Positions 33,035 through 41,469 of a stretch of DNA of 64,000 bases are shown piece after piece. Source of the stretch: Maribacter zhoushanensis (GTDB lineage Bacteria > Bacteroidota > Bacteroidia > Flavobacteriales > Flavobacteriaceae); contig NZ_JARKMR010000001.1 of NCBI RefSeq assembly GCF_029350975.1, positions 372,001 through 436,000 of the forward strand, given 5' to 3'. The notes under the pieces were generated by a model. The model was not told the DNA's origin. It saw nothing but the letters and a program-made list of their open reading frames with translations, and made no database searches. A program made the position numbers and the translations under genes. Position 1 is the first letter of the stretch. Every line of letters starts with the position of its first letter.

Positions 33035-35302
33035 TTAATCTAAAGTGGCTGGCGTAACATCTGCATCATGCTCTTTGTAATACAGCTCTAGAAGATTCAT
33101 GGTCGCAGTCATTAAATCTTTTGTCTCAAGCAAAATAGTGAAATACAACGTCGTGTTTTTAGGACTAGATTCTTCTGACCTTGTGCGCTCTACTTGTGCA
33201 CTTATTTTTTGAGAAACCAAGTCATATAACTCTTGCTTGTTGTTAAGTATAGTACCAATTTTTTCAAAAGACCTTTCTTCAAATGCGTGATAGGTATTAT
33301 CTAAAATCTCTGCTAGTTTTATATCAATCTGCTTAAGCTCTTTTATTTGATTGTATTTTAATTTCTTGTGGTTATTGTTGACATGTTTATGGCTTACTTT
33401 ACCAATATATTCTAACGACTGAGAAATATCGGTTAAATGCCCCATGGCATTAATGTAGAAATTACTGGCGCCAATATGGGCTTCTTCTAGATTTTTGATG
33501 AAGTAGAAGGTGTGGTTTCTTAAATCTTCAATCTCATTGGCTAATTTAGCACCTTGTTTTTTGTTTTTATGAAGCGAGTTAAGGTCCTGTTTTGCTAACC
33601 CGTTAATAGAATTAGAGTATATTTTATTTGCTCTTTTTACAACATTGGCAATGTTCTTTGCGCTTTCTTCAATAACACCTTGGATAGAGCTACTTTCTGC
33701 GCGTTCTAAAATCTCCTCTTCTTTGGTTTCTTTTAATTTTTTGGTATGTGAAAGGTAGTTCTTGCCTATTAATACGAATGCGAATATTAATAATGCACTA
33801 ATTGCATATATACCCCCTAAGTGAATAATGTAAGCGATTATTGCTGCAGCAACGAATGCTACAATTGCGGTAAAGAACCATCCGCCAATAACATTAAGTA
33901 CACCTGCAACTCTATATACGGCACTTTCAGAACCCCAAGCTCTATCTGCCAGAGATGTACCCATTGCCACCATAAAAGTAACATATGTAGTAGATAATGG
34001 AAGTTTCAATGAAGTTGCAAGAGATATCAATACACTTGCTACCATTAAGTTTACCGAGGCTCTAATAAGGTCAAAAGCAGGTTGGTCTTTTGCCTTTGCT
34101 TTTTGAGCGTACGTTGTTGGTTTTATGAACTGATTGTCAATTCTCTTTTGTAATGAAGCCGGTATTATACTGTTTAAATTTTCAGATGCTTTTATTGAAA
34201 ATTTTACGATTTGTCTGGATAAATAATTAGGCTCAAAGCGTTCATCTCCTTCATCTTGTCTAGAAAGATCTACACTTGTTTTTACTACATTCTTTGCTTT
34301 AGAAGAAAACCATAAGGTAACTACCATAATTACTCCAGAAGCCAATAACAGATATGTTGGTGTTTGTACGGCAACGGACAAACCTTTCATATTATATTCC
34401 GTAGCTAATTGACCAGAATTTGACCAACTTATAAAAGATTCAAAAGCGGCCAATGGCACACCAATAAAGTTTACTAAATCATTGCCGGCAAAAGCCATTG
34501 CTAAGGCAAATGTACCTAGTATAATGATGATAGTATAAATATTCCATTTCATGAAGGTGGTTGCCATCCAAGAAATTGCAAACCACAATACTAAATTGCC
34601 CAGCAAAAATAGTTCTGGGTTTTCACCAATGAACATAGATGCTTCCGGACTTATTATAGAGGTTCCTTTAAGACCTTTAATAAGTATAAAATATATAATT
34701 GCCGTAATGGCCATGCCACCAAAAATAGCACCTACCCATTTTGGCTTTTCGTTGAATTTAAAAGAGATTAATACCCTTGTAAAAAATTGAACTATGGCGC
34801 CAATGGTAAACGCAACGACGACAGATAATAAAATTCCTAATATAATTTCGGTCGCTTTATCTGTGTTTATGTAGTTTGAAAGATGGGTAAAATCCCCGTC
34901 TCCTGAATATATTTTTACCAATGAAATGGCTACTGCAGCACCTAACAACTCAAAAACAATAGATACTGTTGTAGATGTAGGCATACCCAACGTGTTGAAA
35001 AAATCAAGTAAAAGAATATCGGTGATCATAACGGCCATAAAGACAATCATGATTTCAGCAAAGACAAACTCTGAAGGATTAAAGATTCCTTTTCTAGCTA
35101 CCTCCATCATTCCACTAGATGATACTGCCCCAAAGGCAATACCTACACTGGCAACAAGCATAATGGTTTTAAAGGAAATTGCTTTTGACCCTATTGCTGA
35201 GTTTAGAAAATTGACGGCATCATTACTGACACCAACAATTAAATCTGTTATGGCTAAAACGGCCAACGCAATAATCATGAATAAATATATGTTCTCGCCC
35301 AT
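33035..35302 (-). CDS. PiT-family inorganic phosphate transporter with PhoU-like C-terminal domain
   Basis: A 755-residue inner-membrane phosphate/cation symporter. The two PiT signature halves are visible: GVSNDAVN (24-31) with GMPTSTTVS, and again NLMVASVL with LPLSTTYVTF. Around ten membrane helices end near 510. The remainder (about 540-750) is a helical PhoU-like region with SIQGVIEESAKNI, KHVNNNHKKLKYNQIKEL and LLETKDLMTA. Such fusions are frequent in Bacteroidota and may tune transport. The ATG at 35302 is preferred to a TTG one codon earlier. Upstream is a tandem repeat shared with the next gene that looks like a Pho box. Confidence 0.92.
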   Translation of the reverse strand: MGENIYLFMIIALAVLAITDLIVGVSNDAVNFLNSAIGSKAISFKTIMLVASVGIAFGAVSSSGMMEVARKGIFNPSEFVFAEIMIVFMAVMITDILLLDFFNTLGMPTSTTVSIVFELLGAAVAISLVKIYSGDGDFTHLSNYINTDKATEIILGILLSVVVAFTIGAIVQFFTRVLISFKFNEKPKWVGAIFGGMAITAIIYFILIKGLKGTSIISPEASMFIGENPELFLLGNLVLWFAISWMATTFMKWNIYTIIIILGTFALAMAFAGNDLVNFIGVPLAAFESFISWSNSGQLATEYNMKGLSVAVQTPTYLLLASGVIMVVTLWFSSKAKNVVKTSVDLSRQDEGDERFEPNYLSRQIVKFSIKASENLNSIIPASLQKRIDNQFIKPTTYAQKAKAKDQPAFDLIRASVNLMVASVLISLATSLKLPLSTTYVTFMVAMGTSLADRAWGSESAVYRVAGVLNVIGGWFFTAIVAFVAAAIIAYIIHLGGIYAISALLIFAFVLIGKNYLSHTKKLKETKEEEILERAESSSIQGVIEESAKNIANVVKRANKIYSNSINGLAKQDLNSLHKNKKQGAKLANEIEDLRNHTFYFIKNLEEAHIGASNFYINAMGHLTDISQSLEYIGKVSHKHVNNNHKKLKYNQIKELKQIDIKLAEILDNTYHAFEERSFEKIGTILNNKQELYDLVSQKISAQVERTRSEESSPKNTTLYFTILLETKDLMTATMNLLELYYKEHDADVTPATLD

Positions 35303-35347
35303 CAAAAATCTAAATAAGGAACAAAAATGATATTATAAATTATCATT

Positions 35348-35365
35348 AAGGTTAACATAAGGTTA
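35348..35365 (-). promoter_or_regulatory. Pho-box-like tandem repeat upstream of the phosphate transporter
   Basis: On the minus strand it reads taaccttatgttaacctt: two exact copies of taacctt, four bases apart, an 11-base period as in PhoB/OmpR sites. It ends 45 bases before the PiT start. It is 17 of 18 identical to the site at 35962. Confidence 0.6.
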
Positions 35366-35530
35366 TGAAGTTAATATCGTATACTTTGCAATGATGGTTA
35401 ATACATGCAAAAAAACCAAGTTTAGTGGATGAAAATACTAATTTCTTTTTGAAAATGATTTTTTGTTTTCATATCAAAATCACTTTTTAAACAAAAGGTC
35501 AGGTAACATGCGGATGAATATGCTGAAAGA

Positions 35531-35929
35531 TTATTTTGTTTTGTTCGCAGCTAATGCTGTAGAGCTGATTGCATCATCTGTTGTAGCGCTTATTTTAGCA
35601 GTAGAAGGCAATGCTATTTGTTTAGCATATAAAGTCTCTAAAACTTCAGTTTGTTCTCCTTCTTTAACCGTAATTTCAAGATTTATCGGTTCGTACCCTA
35701 CAAATTGAACCAAAATGTTATGTGTGCCTGCAGTAATATCGTTAAATTCAAAATTACCTCTAAAATTTGTATGTGTAGAAAGGGTTGCGTTGTCTATACT
35801 TACCGTAGCCATTAACAATGGTTCATTAAAAAACTCGCCGTCTAAAATTTTACCTTTAATAGAACTGTTCTCTTGTGCAAAAGACAAAGAGCAAATCATT
35901 AATGCGAATAAAATATATACTTTCTTCAT
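35531..35929 (-). CDS. Small secreted protein with CarboxypepD_reg-like domain
   Basis: A 132-residue protein: Sec signal peptide (1-18, cleavage after Ser-Phe-Ala), then one carboxypeptidase regulatory-like beta domain (SIKGKILDGEFFNEPLLMAT, THTNFRGNFEFNDITAGT, FVGYEPINLEITVKEG, about 23-110) and a short tail. This domain usually sits at the N-terminus of TonB-dependent receptors, but no barrel follows: the ORF ends cleanly and 225 bases separate it from the PiT gene. It may be a stand-alone envelope protein or a receptor remnant. The repeat at 35962 suggests phosphate control. Confidence 0.72.
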   Translation of the reverse strand: MKKVYILFALMICSLSFAQENSSIKGKILDGEFFNEPLLMATVSIDNATLSTHTNFRGNFEFNDITAGTHNILVQFVGYEPINLEITVKEGEQTEVLETLYAKQIALPSTAKISATTDDAISSTALAANKTK

Positions 35930-35961
35930 GTGTGAATTAACTGGTACAAAGAAAGTTTGCC

Positions 35962-35979
35962 AAGGTTAAGATAAGGTTA
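35962..35979 (-). promoter_or_regulatory. Pho-box-like tandem repeat upstream of the CarboxypepD_reg-like gene
   Basis: On the minus strand it reads taaccttatcttaacctt, two exact copies of taacctt with an 11-base period, 33 bases before the start at 35929. A weaker third half-site (taatcct) stands 11 bases farther upstream in phase. Confidence 0.6.
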
Positions 35980-36102
35980 CCTAAGGATTATTAATATATT
36001 TTTTAAAGGTTAAGGTTGTGGTACATCATATTATACTGTAGTAGATGCTTTAGGTGTCAAAATGTGCAAATGACGTATCTTGCAGGCTTTAAAATAATGT
36101 AC

Positions 36103-37446
36103 ATGAATTGGGAGCAATTACTTTCTTTAAGAAGACAAGGCGATAAAAATAAGAGGTTACGCAATGAGCAAGATGAAACTCGTCTTGGGTTCGATGTTGA
36201 TTATGACCGTATTATATTTTCTTCCGCTTTTAGAAGTCTTCAGGATAAGACCCAAGTAATTCCGCTTTCAAAAACCGATTTCGTTCATACTAGATTAACC
36301 CATAGCCTTGAGGTTTCCGTAGTTGGTAGAAGTCTAGGTAGATTGGCAGGAAAAAAAATAATTGAAAAACACCCTTATCTAAAAGAAGTTCATGGGTATC
36401 AATTCAACGATTTTGGTGGTATTGTTGCCGCTGCAGCTTTAGCTCATGATATAGGAAATCCTCCTTTTGGTCATAGCGGTGAAAAAGCTATTGGAGAATA
36501 TTTTAAGACCGGAAACGGACTAAAATTTAAAGACTTACTTTCTGAAGTTGAATACCAAGATATTATCGATTTTGAGGGTAATGCCAACGGATTTCGATTG
36601 TTGACCCAAGACAGGGCGGGAGTTTCTGGTGGACTGCGTTTAAGCTATGCCACATTAGGTGCTTTTATGAAATATCCTAAGGAGTCGCTACCAAAGAGAC
36701 CAACAAATCATATTTGTGACAAAAAATTCGGATTCTTTCAAAGTGAGAAACATATTTTTGAAAGTGTTGCAGAAGATTTAGGTTTACCAAGTAGAAGTAC
36801 CGATGGAACCATTTCTTATGGTAGACATCCTTTGACTTTTTTAGTAGAAGCTGCCGATGATATCTGCTATACCATTATTGACTTTGAAGATGGTATAAAT
36901 TTAGGACTCATTTCTGAGGATTATGCTTTAGAATACCTTATAAAACTGGTTAAGGATACTATAAATACCAAGAAGTATAATTCTTTGGAGTATATGGAAG
37001 ATAGGCTCAGTTATTTACGTGCTTTAGCCATAAACACCTTAATACAAGATGCTGTTTCTATATTTATTGAAAATGAGGAAAGTATTTTAAACGGTACTTT
37101 TGAAGTCTCTTTGCTGGATAAAAGTAAATTTAAAGCGCAAATTGAAGATATTATTAGTTTAAGCGTTCAAAAAATTTACCAATCGCAAGAAGTAGTTGAA
37201 AAGGAGATAGCAGGTTATACTATTATATCTGATATTTTAGATGTCTATATTAATGCTTTGATCGGTAAGAAAAATAATAACGCATCTAACTACCATAAAC
37301 TTATTTTAAGAACCTTACCTGGGTTTTATCAAGATACGAATGTTTCTCTTTATCAAATTGTATTGAATACTTGTTGTTACGTTGCAAGCCTATCTGATAG
37401 TGCTGCAGTACATATGCACAATAAAATTAAAGGAAAAACTCTTTAG
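36103..37446 (+). CDS. dgt: dGTP triphosphohydrolase
   Basis: HD-domain enzyme that hydrolyses dGTP (or other dNTPs) to deoxynucleoside and tripolyphosphate, controlling the dNTP pool. From the ATG at 36103 it has 447 residues. The N-terminal DETRLGFDVDYDRIIFSSAF, LTHSLEVSVVGR, and the HD pair in ALAHDIGNPPFGHSGEKAI are typical. The ATG at 36103 (NWEQLLSLRRQGD) is chosen because upstream codons back to 36016 are unlike the family and cover a -7-like box TATCTTGC (36076-36083). Its stop overlaps that of the convergent gene by 4 bases. Confidence 0.92.
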   Translation: MNWEQLLSLRRQGDKNKRLRNEQDETRLGFDVDYDRIIFSSAFRSLQDKTQVIPLSKTDFVHTRLTHSLEVSVVGRSLGRLAGKKIIEKHPYLKEVHGYQFNDFGGIVAAAALAHDIGNPPFGHSGEKAIGEYFKTGNGLKFKDLLSEVEYQDIIDFEGNANGFRLLTQDRAGVSGGLRLSYATLGAFMKYPKESLPKRPTNHICDKKFGFFQSEKHIFESVAEDLGLPSRSTDGTISYGRHPLTFLVEAADDICYTIIDFEDGINLGLISEDYALEYLIKLVKDTINTKKYNSLEYMEDRLSYLRALAINTLIQDAVSIFIENEESILNGTFEVSLLDKSKFKAQIEDIISLSVQKIYQSQEVVEKEIAGYTIISDILDVYINALIGKKNNNASNYHKLILRTLPGFYQDTNVSLYQIVLNTCCYVASLSDSAAVHMHNKIKGKTL

Positions 37447-38561
37447 AAGGCGTATAGAATACCTACGCCCAGTACTTGTTTGAACTGAATTTTTGGTACA
37501 CCAGGGTTTACTATAGTGCCATTATCGTTTTTGACTACGTCAAAAAGAATATCGTCATCATAGATCATTTGTGTTCCCAAACTGGTGCTAATAAATTTAT
37601 TCACCTTCATATTAAGGGTAAGCTCCCAATCTACATCAACGTTTCCAAAGCTTTTAATATAATCTGTATAAAGATTTAGTCTACTTTTCATTTCAATATT
37701 ATCTGCAATGGTGAAATTGAAATTGTTGGTAATTAAAATACCAATCTCTAGTAAATGATTTTCACCAGGTGTGATAACATTACCATCAGCATCTAAAATA
37801 GCTTCTTGTACACCAAAAGCACCACTATCTGCCAAATCTTGATCAAGTACAAATGTAGATTTTTGAGTTAACGGTGATAGGTAAAGGTTGAATTTTTCAT
37901 CTTTTGTTATGTAAGATGTACCAGCACCAAACAGTAAATAGCCTGGTGCCATGAATCGAGAAATTGGCGTGTCTCTGTCTGGATATTTATAACCGTTAGA
38001 AAACTGGGTGTTAAAATTTAACTGAACGGAATAGAACCACCTGCTGGAATTGTCTTTTTTAAAGCCTAAATTAGAACTCAAACGAATAACATCTTCAGTT
38101 TTTCTAAGTTTCTGTCCTTCTTGGGCATTTAAGCCGTACCGTAATTCTAAGTTGTTATCCCATTGAAAGTTGTTGAACTTATATTTTCTGGCAAATTTTA
38201 AAAATCCTAGACCACTAATGGCATTATCTCCACCGGCGTTCCAGTTTACGAAGGCTACCTCACTAATATTAATACCAAAACTATTTTCCGTTTCCCAGAA
38301 AGAGGGTACTCTAAAACGTTTAAAACCTTTTTGTAAGGTCTTGGTTTTTTTAAAATCTATATTCGGTATTTGCAGGTTTACGTCTTTTTTTGGAGTATAA
38401 ATTTTATCGACCGTTCTTCTAATGACAATGGTGTCTACTGCTATACTGTCTACGGTAACACTATCTACAAGAATTGGCGCTGGTATGGTATCTTGGCCAA
38501 AAGAAAATGTGGCTACCAACAATACTAACGGAATTAAGATTTTAAGTGATTTTGAAACCAT
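37443..38561 (-). CDS. DUF3078 family outer-membrane-type protein
   Basis: A 372-residue protein with a Sec signal peptide (cleavage near TFSFG, about 22). After a Val/Asp/Thr-rich linker comes the DUF3078 region: FWETENSFGINISEVAFVNW, GGDNAISGLGFLKF, then alternating amphipathic strands ending in GVGILYAF. The terminal aromatic residue and strand pattern fit a small outer-membrane beta-barrel. The function is unknown. It begins 5 bases after the dxs stop and is therefore in the dxs transcript. Confidence 0.85.
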   Translation of the reverse strand: MVSKSLKILIPLVLLVATFSFGQDTIPAPILVDSVTVDSIAVDTIVIRRTVDKIYTPKKDVNLQIPNIDFKKTKTLQKGFKRFRVPSFWETENSFGINISEVAFVNWNAGGDNAISGLGFLKFARKYKFNNFQWDNNLELRYGLNAQEGQKLRKTEDVIRLSSNLGFKKDNSSRWFYSVQLNFNTQFSNGYKYPDRDTPISRFMAPGYLLFGAGTSYITKDEKFNLYLSPLTQKSTFVLDQDLADSGAFGVQEAILDADGNVITPGENHLLEIGILITNNFNFTIADNIEMKSRLNLYTDYIKSFGNVDVDWELTLNMKVNKFISTSLGTQMIYDDDILFDVVKNDNGTIVNPGVPKIQFKQVLGVGILYAF

Positions 38562-38566
38562 GGTAA

Positions 38567-40333
38567 TTATAGAAATTCTTGCACATATTTTTTTACGGAC
38601 ATCTTATCTATCCCTGATTTTTTATACAGTTTTTCTGTTGCACCGTGCGTAATAAAGGCATCAGGAATGCCAAATATCTTAATTATTTTGTTGATTCCAA
38701 TATTATTTGCAAAATCTAACACAGCACTACCAAATCCGCCAATAGCTGAACCATCTTCAATAGTAATAATATGCTCGAATTTTTGTAAGATTTCTTGTAA
38801 TAAAACTGAATCTAAGGGTTTTATGAATGGGAAATTGTAATGTGCAATTGCATTATTTTGGTTTAATTCGGCTATTAATTCAGAAGCCATGTTGCCAATT
38901 GGTCCGGTAGTTAATATGGCTATCTTATTTCCTTCTTTTAAAACTTGTCCTTTTCCTATGGTTAGCTTCTCCATTGATGCTTGCCAATTTATTAAGTTAC
39001 CTCTACCACGAGGATATCTAATGGCAATAGGATGTTCTAAACCTAATTGGGCAGTGTACATGATATTTCGAAGCTCAATTTCGTTTAAAGGGGAGAAAAT
39101 TAAAAGATTTGGAATACATCTTAAATAAGAAATATCAAAAACACCGTGATGTGTTGGTCCGTCCTCACCTACTAAACCTGCACGATCAAGGCAGAAGATG
39201 ACTGGTAAATTCTGTATTGCTACATCATGAATTACTTGATCATAGGCGCGTTGTAAAAAAGTGGAATAAATATTACAGAATACAACTAAACCATCTGTTG
39301 CCATACCTGCTGCTAAAGTTACCGCGTGCTGTTCTGCGATACCAACGTCAAAAGCTCTTTCTGGAATAGCTTCCATCATAAATTTTAAAGAGCTACCGGT
39401 TGGCATGGCGGGAGTAATGCCAACGATTTTCTCGTTTTTCAACGCGAGCTCAACTAAGGTCTTTCCAAATACATCTTGAAACTTAGGTGGTTGGGCAAGG
39501 TTAGTTTTCTTTTGTAGTTCGCCTGTCTGTTTGTCAAATTTACCTGGGGCGTGGTAGGTTACTTGATTTTCTTCTGCTTTTTGCAAGCCTTTACCTTTGG
39601 TGGTAATGACATGTAACAATTTGGGTCCTTCAATTTTTTGTAGTCTTTCTAACTGCTGCACTAAGTTGGGTAGGTCATGACCATCATCGGGACCTGTATA
39701 ATGAAAATTAAGGCACTCAAAAATATTCTCTTCTTTTGCGGTTCCTGTTTTTACATTGGTCAAGTATTTTTTTAATGCACCTACACTTGGGTCTATACCC
39801 ATAGCATTGTCATTAAGCACCACTAGTATATTGGCGTTGGTAACGCCGGCATGGTTTAAGCCCTCAAAAGCCATACCGCTGGCTATAGACGCATCGCCTA
39901 TTACCGCAATATGTTGTCTTTGAAATTTTCCTTGTAATTGGGCAGCTAAAGCCATACCCAATAGCGCAGAAATAGAAGTGGAGCTATGCCCTGTACCAAA
40001 AGCGTCATATTCGCTTTCTTGCATTTTAGGAAAACCGCTTATACCACCAAATTGTCTATTGGTATCAAAAACGTCTTTTCTACCGGTCAGTATTTTATGA
40101 CCGTAAGCTTGGTGACCAACATCCCAAATGAGTTTGTCAATTGGCGTATTGAAAACATAGTGTAGCGCAATGGTTAATTCTACCACACCTAAACTAGCAC
40201 CTAAATGACCTTCTTTGACCGAAACAATATCAATTATGAACTCTCGTAATTCTACAGCCAACTGCTCTAAATCTTTTACTTTTAAAGATTTAAGGTCGTT
40301 AGGCAAATTGATATGTTCTAGTATCGATTTCAA
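38567..40333 (-). CDS. dxs: 1-Deoxy-D-xylulose-5-phosphate synthase
   Basis: TPP enzyme for the first step of the MEP isoprenoid pathway, joining pyruvate and glyceraldehyde 3-phosphate. It has 588 residues. The TPP/Mg motif runs from GDASIASG to the NDN of VVLNDNAMG, with DVGHQAYGHKILTGR before it. The catalytic Glu lies in DVGIAEQHAVTLAAGMA, and RAGLVGEDGPTHHG follows. No ATG is available near the N-terminus that keeps the conserved start; TTG at 40333 gives MKSILEHINLPNDLKSL, so dxs uses TTG. A -7 box is placed 19 bases before it. Confidence 0.95.
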   Translation of the reverse strand: MKSILEHINLPNDLKSLKVKDLEQLAVELREFIIDIVSVKEGHLGASLGVVELTIALHYVFNTPIDKLIWDVGHQAYGHKILTGRKDVFDTNRQFGGISGFPKMQESEYDAFGTGHSSTSISALLGMALAAQLQGKFQRQHIAVIGDASIASGMAFEGLNHAGVTNANILVVLNDNAMGIDPSVGALKKYLTNVKTGTAKEENIFECLNFHYTGPDDGHDLPNLVQQLERLQKIEGPKLLHVITTKGKGLQKAEENQVTYHAPGKFDKQTGELQKKTNLAQPPKFQDVFGKTLVELALKNEKIVGITPAMPTGSSLKFMMEAIPERAFDVGIAEQHAVTLAAGMATDGLVVFCNIYSTFLQRAYDQVIHDVAIQNLPVIFCLDRAGLVGEDGPTHHGVFDISYLRCIPNLLIFSPLNEIELRNIMYTAQLGLEHPIAIRYPRGRGNLINWQASMEKLTIGKGQVLKEGNKIAILTTGPIGNMASELIAELNQNNAIAHYNFPFIKPLDSVLLQEILQKFEHIITIEDGSAIGGFGSAVLDFANNIGINKIIKIFGIPDAFITHGATEKLYKKSGIDKMSVKKYVQEFL

Positions 40334-40352
40334 ACTGTGGGTATAATGCAGA

Positions 40353-40360
40353 CAAAAATA
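40353..40360 (-). promoter_or_regulatory. -7 box tatttttg for dxs
   Basis: On the minus strand it reads tatttttg, a perfect TAnnTTTG box 19 bases before the TTG start of dxs. It faces the tadA promoter in the 63-base gap. Confidence 0.55.
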
Positions 40361-40383
40361 CTTTTTTAAAAATGAAACTATCG

Positions 40384-40391
40384 TATTTTTG
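40384..40391 (+). promoter_or_regulatory. -7 box tatttttg for tadA
   Basis: A perfect TAnnTTTG box only 5 bases before the tadA ATG, so the message would have almost no leader. The two divergent boxes are 23 bases apart. Confidence 0.5.
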
Positions 40392-40396
40392 AGCCT

Positions 40397-40840
40397 ATGG
40401 TTTTACCTTACGATGATACTTATTTTATGAAAAAGGCACTGCAAGAGGCAGAGTATGCCCTTGAAGCTGGTGAAGTACCTGTAGGTGCCATAATTGTGGT
40501 ACAAGATAGAATTATTGCAAGAGCGCATAATCTTACTGAAAAATTAAATGATGTTACGGCGCATGCAGAAATGCAGGCAATTACTTCTGCTGCTAACTTT
40601 TTAGGTGGAAAGTATTTAAAAGATTGTACGTTATATGTTACCCTAGAGCCATGTCAAATGTGTGCTGGAGCGCTTTATTGGAGTCAAATAGGTAAAATAG
40701 TATATGGGGCAACAGACTTGCAACGTGGGTGCGGAGTAATGGGAACCACATTACACCCAAAAACCAAAATATTAGGTGGTGTTCTTGAAGATCAGGCGGC
40801 AAGTTTATTACAGCAATTTTTTGCCAAAAAAAGGAAGTAG
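40397..40840 (+). CDS. tadA: tRNA-specific adenosine deaminase
   Basis: Converts adenosine 34 of tRNA-Arg(ACG) to inosine; essential in most bacteria. It has 147 residues. Zinc ligands and catalytic Glu are His56 and Glu58 (THAEMQ type, here AHAEMQAI) and Cys86 and Cys89 (PCQMCAGA). The conserved tail AADLQRGCG type is seen as ATDLQRGCGVMG. A guanine deaminase is less likely given AHAEMQ. It is divergent from dxs and followed by a hairpin. Confidence 0.93.
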   Translation: MVLPYDDTYFMKKALQEAEYALEAGEVPVGAIIVVQDRIIARAHNLTEKLNDVTAHAEMQAITSAANFLGGKYLKDCTLYVTLEPCQMCAGALYWSQIGKIVYGATDLQRGCGVMGTTLHPKTKILGGVLEDQAASLLQQFFAKKRK

Positions 40841-40861
40841 GGGTTTATCTAAAAACGAACA

Positions 40862-40879
40862 ACCACGCAAAGGCGTGGT
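40862..40879. terminator. Short hairpin between tadA and the cold-shock gene
   Basis: A 7-bp stem accacgc/gcgtggt with loop aaag, between convergent genes. It has only weak A/T flanks, so it is a moderate terminator at best. Confidence 0.55.
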
Positions 40880-40904
40880 CATTTAATACTTTTGAAAGAA
40901 CTTT

Positions 40905-41096
40905 TTAGAGTACCTGCACCTGCCCAGCAACTGTACCTTTTCTTCCTTCTTCCTCTTCGTAGCTCACTTTATCACCTTCTCTAATTTCTGTGCCGTGTAA
41001 AGCGGTGGCATGAACAAAAATATCTTTTCCTGTTTCTTCGTTGGTTATAAATCCATAACCTTTAGATTCATTGTAAAATTTAACGGTACCAATCAT
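40905..41096 (-). CDS. Cold-shock domain protein
   Basis: A 63-residue single-stranded nucleic-acid-binding protein of the CspA family. RNP1 is KGYGFITNE (13-21) and RNP2 is DIFVHATAL, in the usual order. Such proteins act as RNA chaperones, in the cold or in normal growth. The upstream gap is 76 bases, with no long cold-shock leader visible. Confidence 0.94.
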   Translation of the reverse strand: MIGTVKFYNESKGYGFITNEETGKDIFVHATALHGTEIREGDKVSYEEEEGRKGTVAGQVQVL

Positions 41097-41172
41097 TGTG
41101 TTGAAATTTTAATATTAACATTCTAATTTAATATTTTTTCCAATTGATTGGTAGTAAAATAGACTATTAATT

Positions 41173-41433
41173 TTATGGATTGTCTTGATTATCAGTGTTT
41201 CTAGGCTTTTTTCCTTGCATTTTTCTCACATTTTCATCTGTAAGCATGTAATCGTTGAATTTTTTACCCTTGCTTTCTTTTATCAAGAAAAGAGGCATTG
41301 CCAGTAAAAATAGACCTAAAGTGCCTGAACCAATATATCTATGCGATAATGCTTCTTGGTCAGTATCTAAGCTAAATCCGTAAATAATTAGTCCTAAGGA
41401 GATTAAAACGATAATGGTGATAATGTATTTCAT
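41173..41433 (-). CDS. Small membrane protein, two helices
   Basis: An 86-residue protein with helices at about 4-20 and 37-52 and a hydrophilic basic C-terminus (KESKGKKFNDYMLTDENVRK). No family is recognised. It starts 36 bases after the ClC stop on the same strand and is probably cotranscribed with it. Confidence 0.65.
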   Translation of the reverse strand: MKYIITIIVLISLGLIIYGFSLDTDQEALSHRYIGSGTLGLFLLAMPLFLIKESKGKKFNDYMLTDENVRKMQGKKPRNTDNQDNP

Positions 41434-41469
41434 GTTGTTTCTTTTTCTGAAAGCGTTGAGAAATTTTTT

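Noticed and set aside
34926..35330. 134-codon ORF antisense to the phosphate transporter
   Set aside because: Antisense shadow of membrane-helix codons in a clear gene.
41140..41151. ccaat/attgg palindrome upstream of the cold-shock gene
   Set aside because: Only 5-bp arms in A/T-rich sequence, expected by chance.
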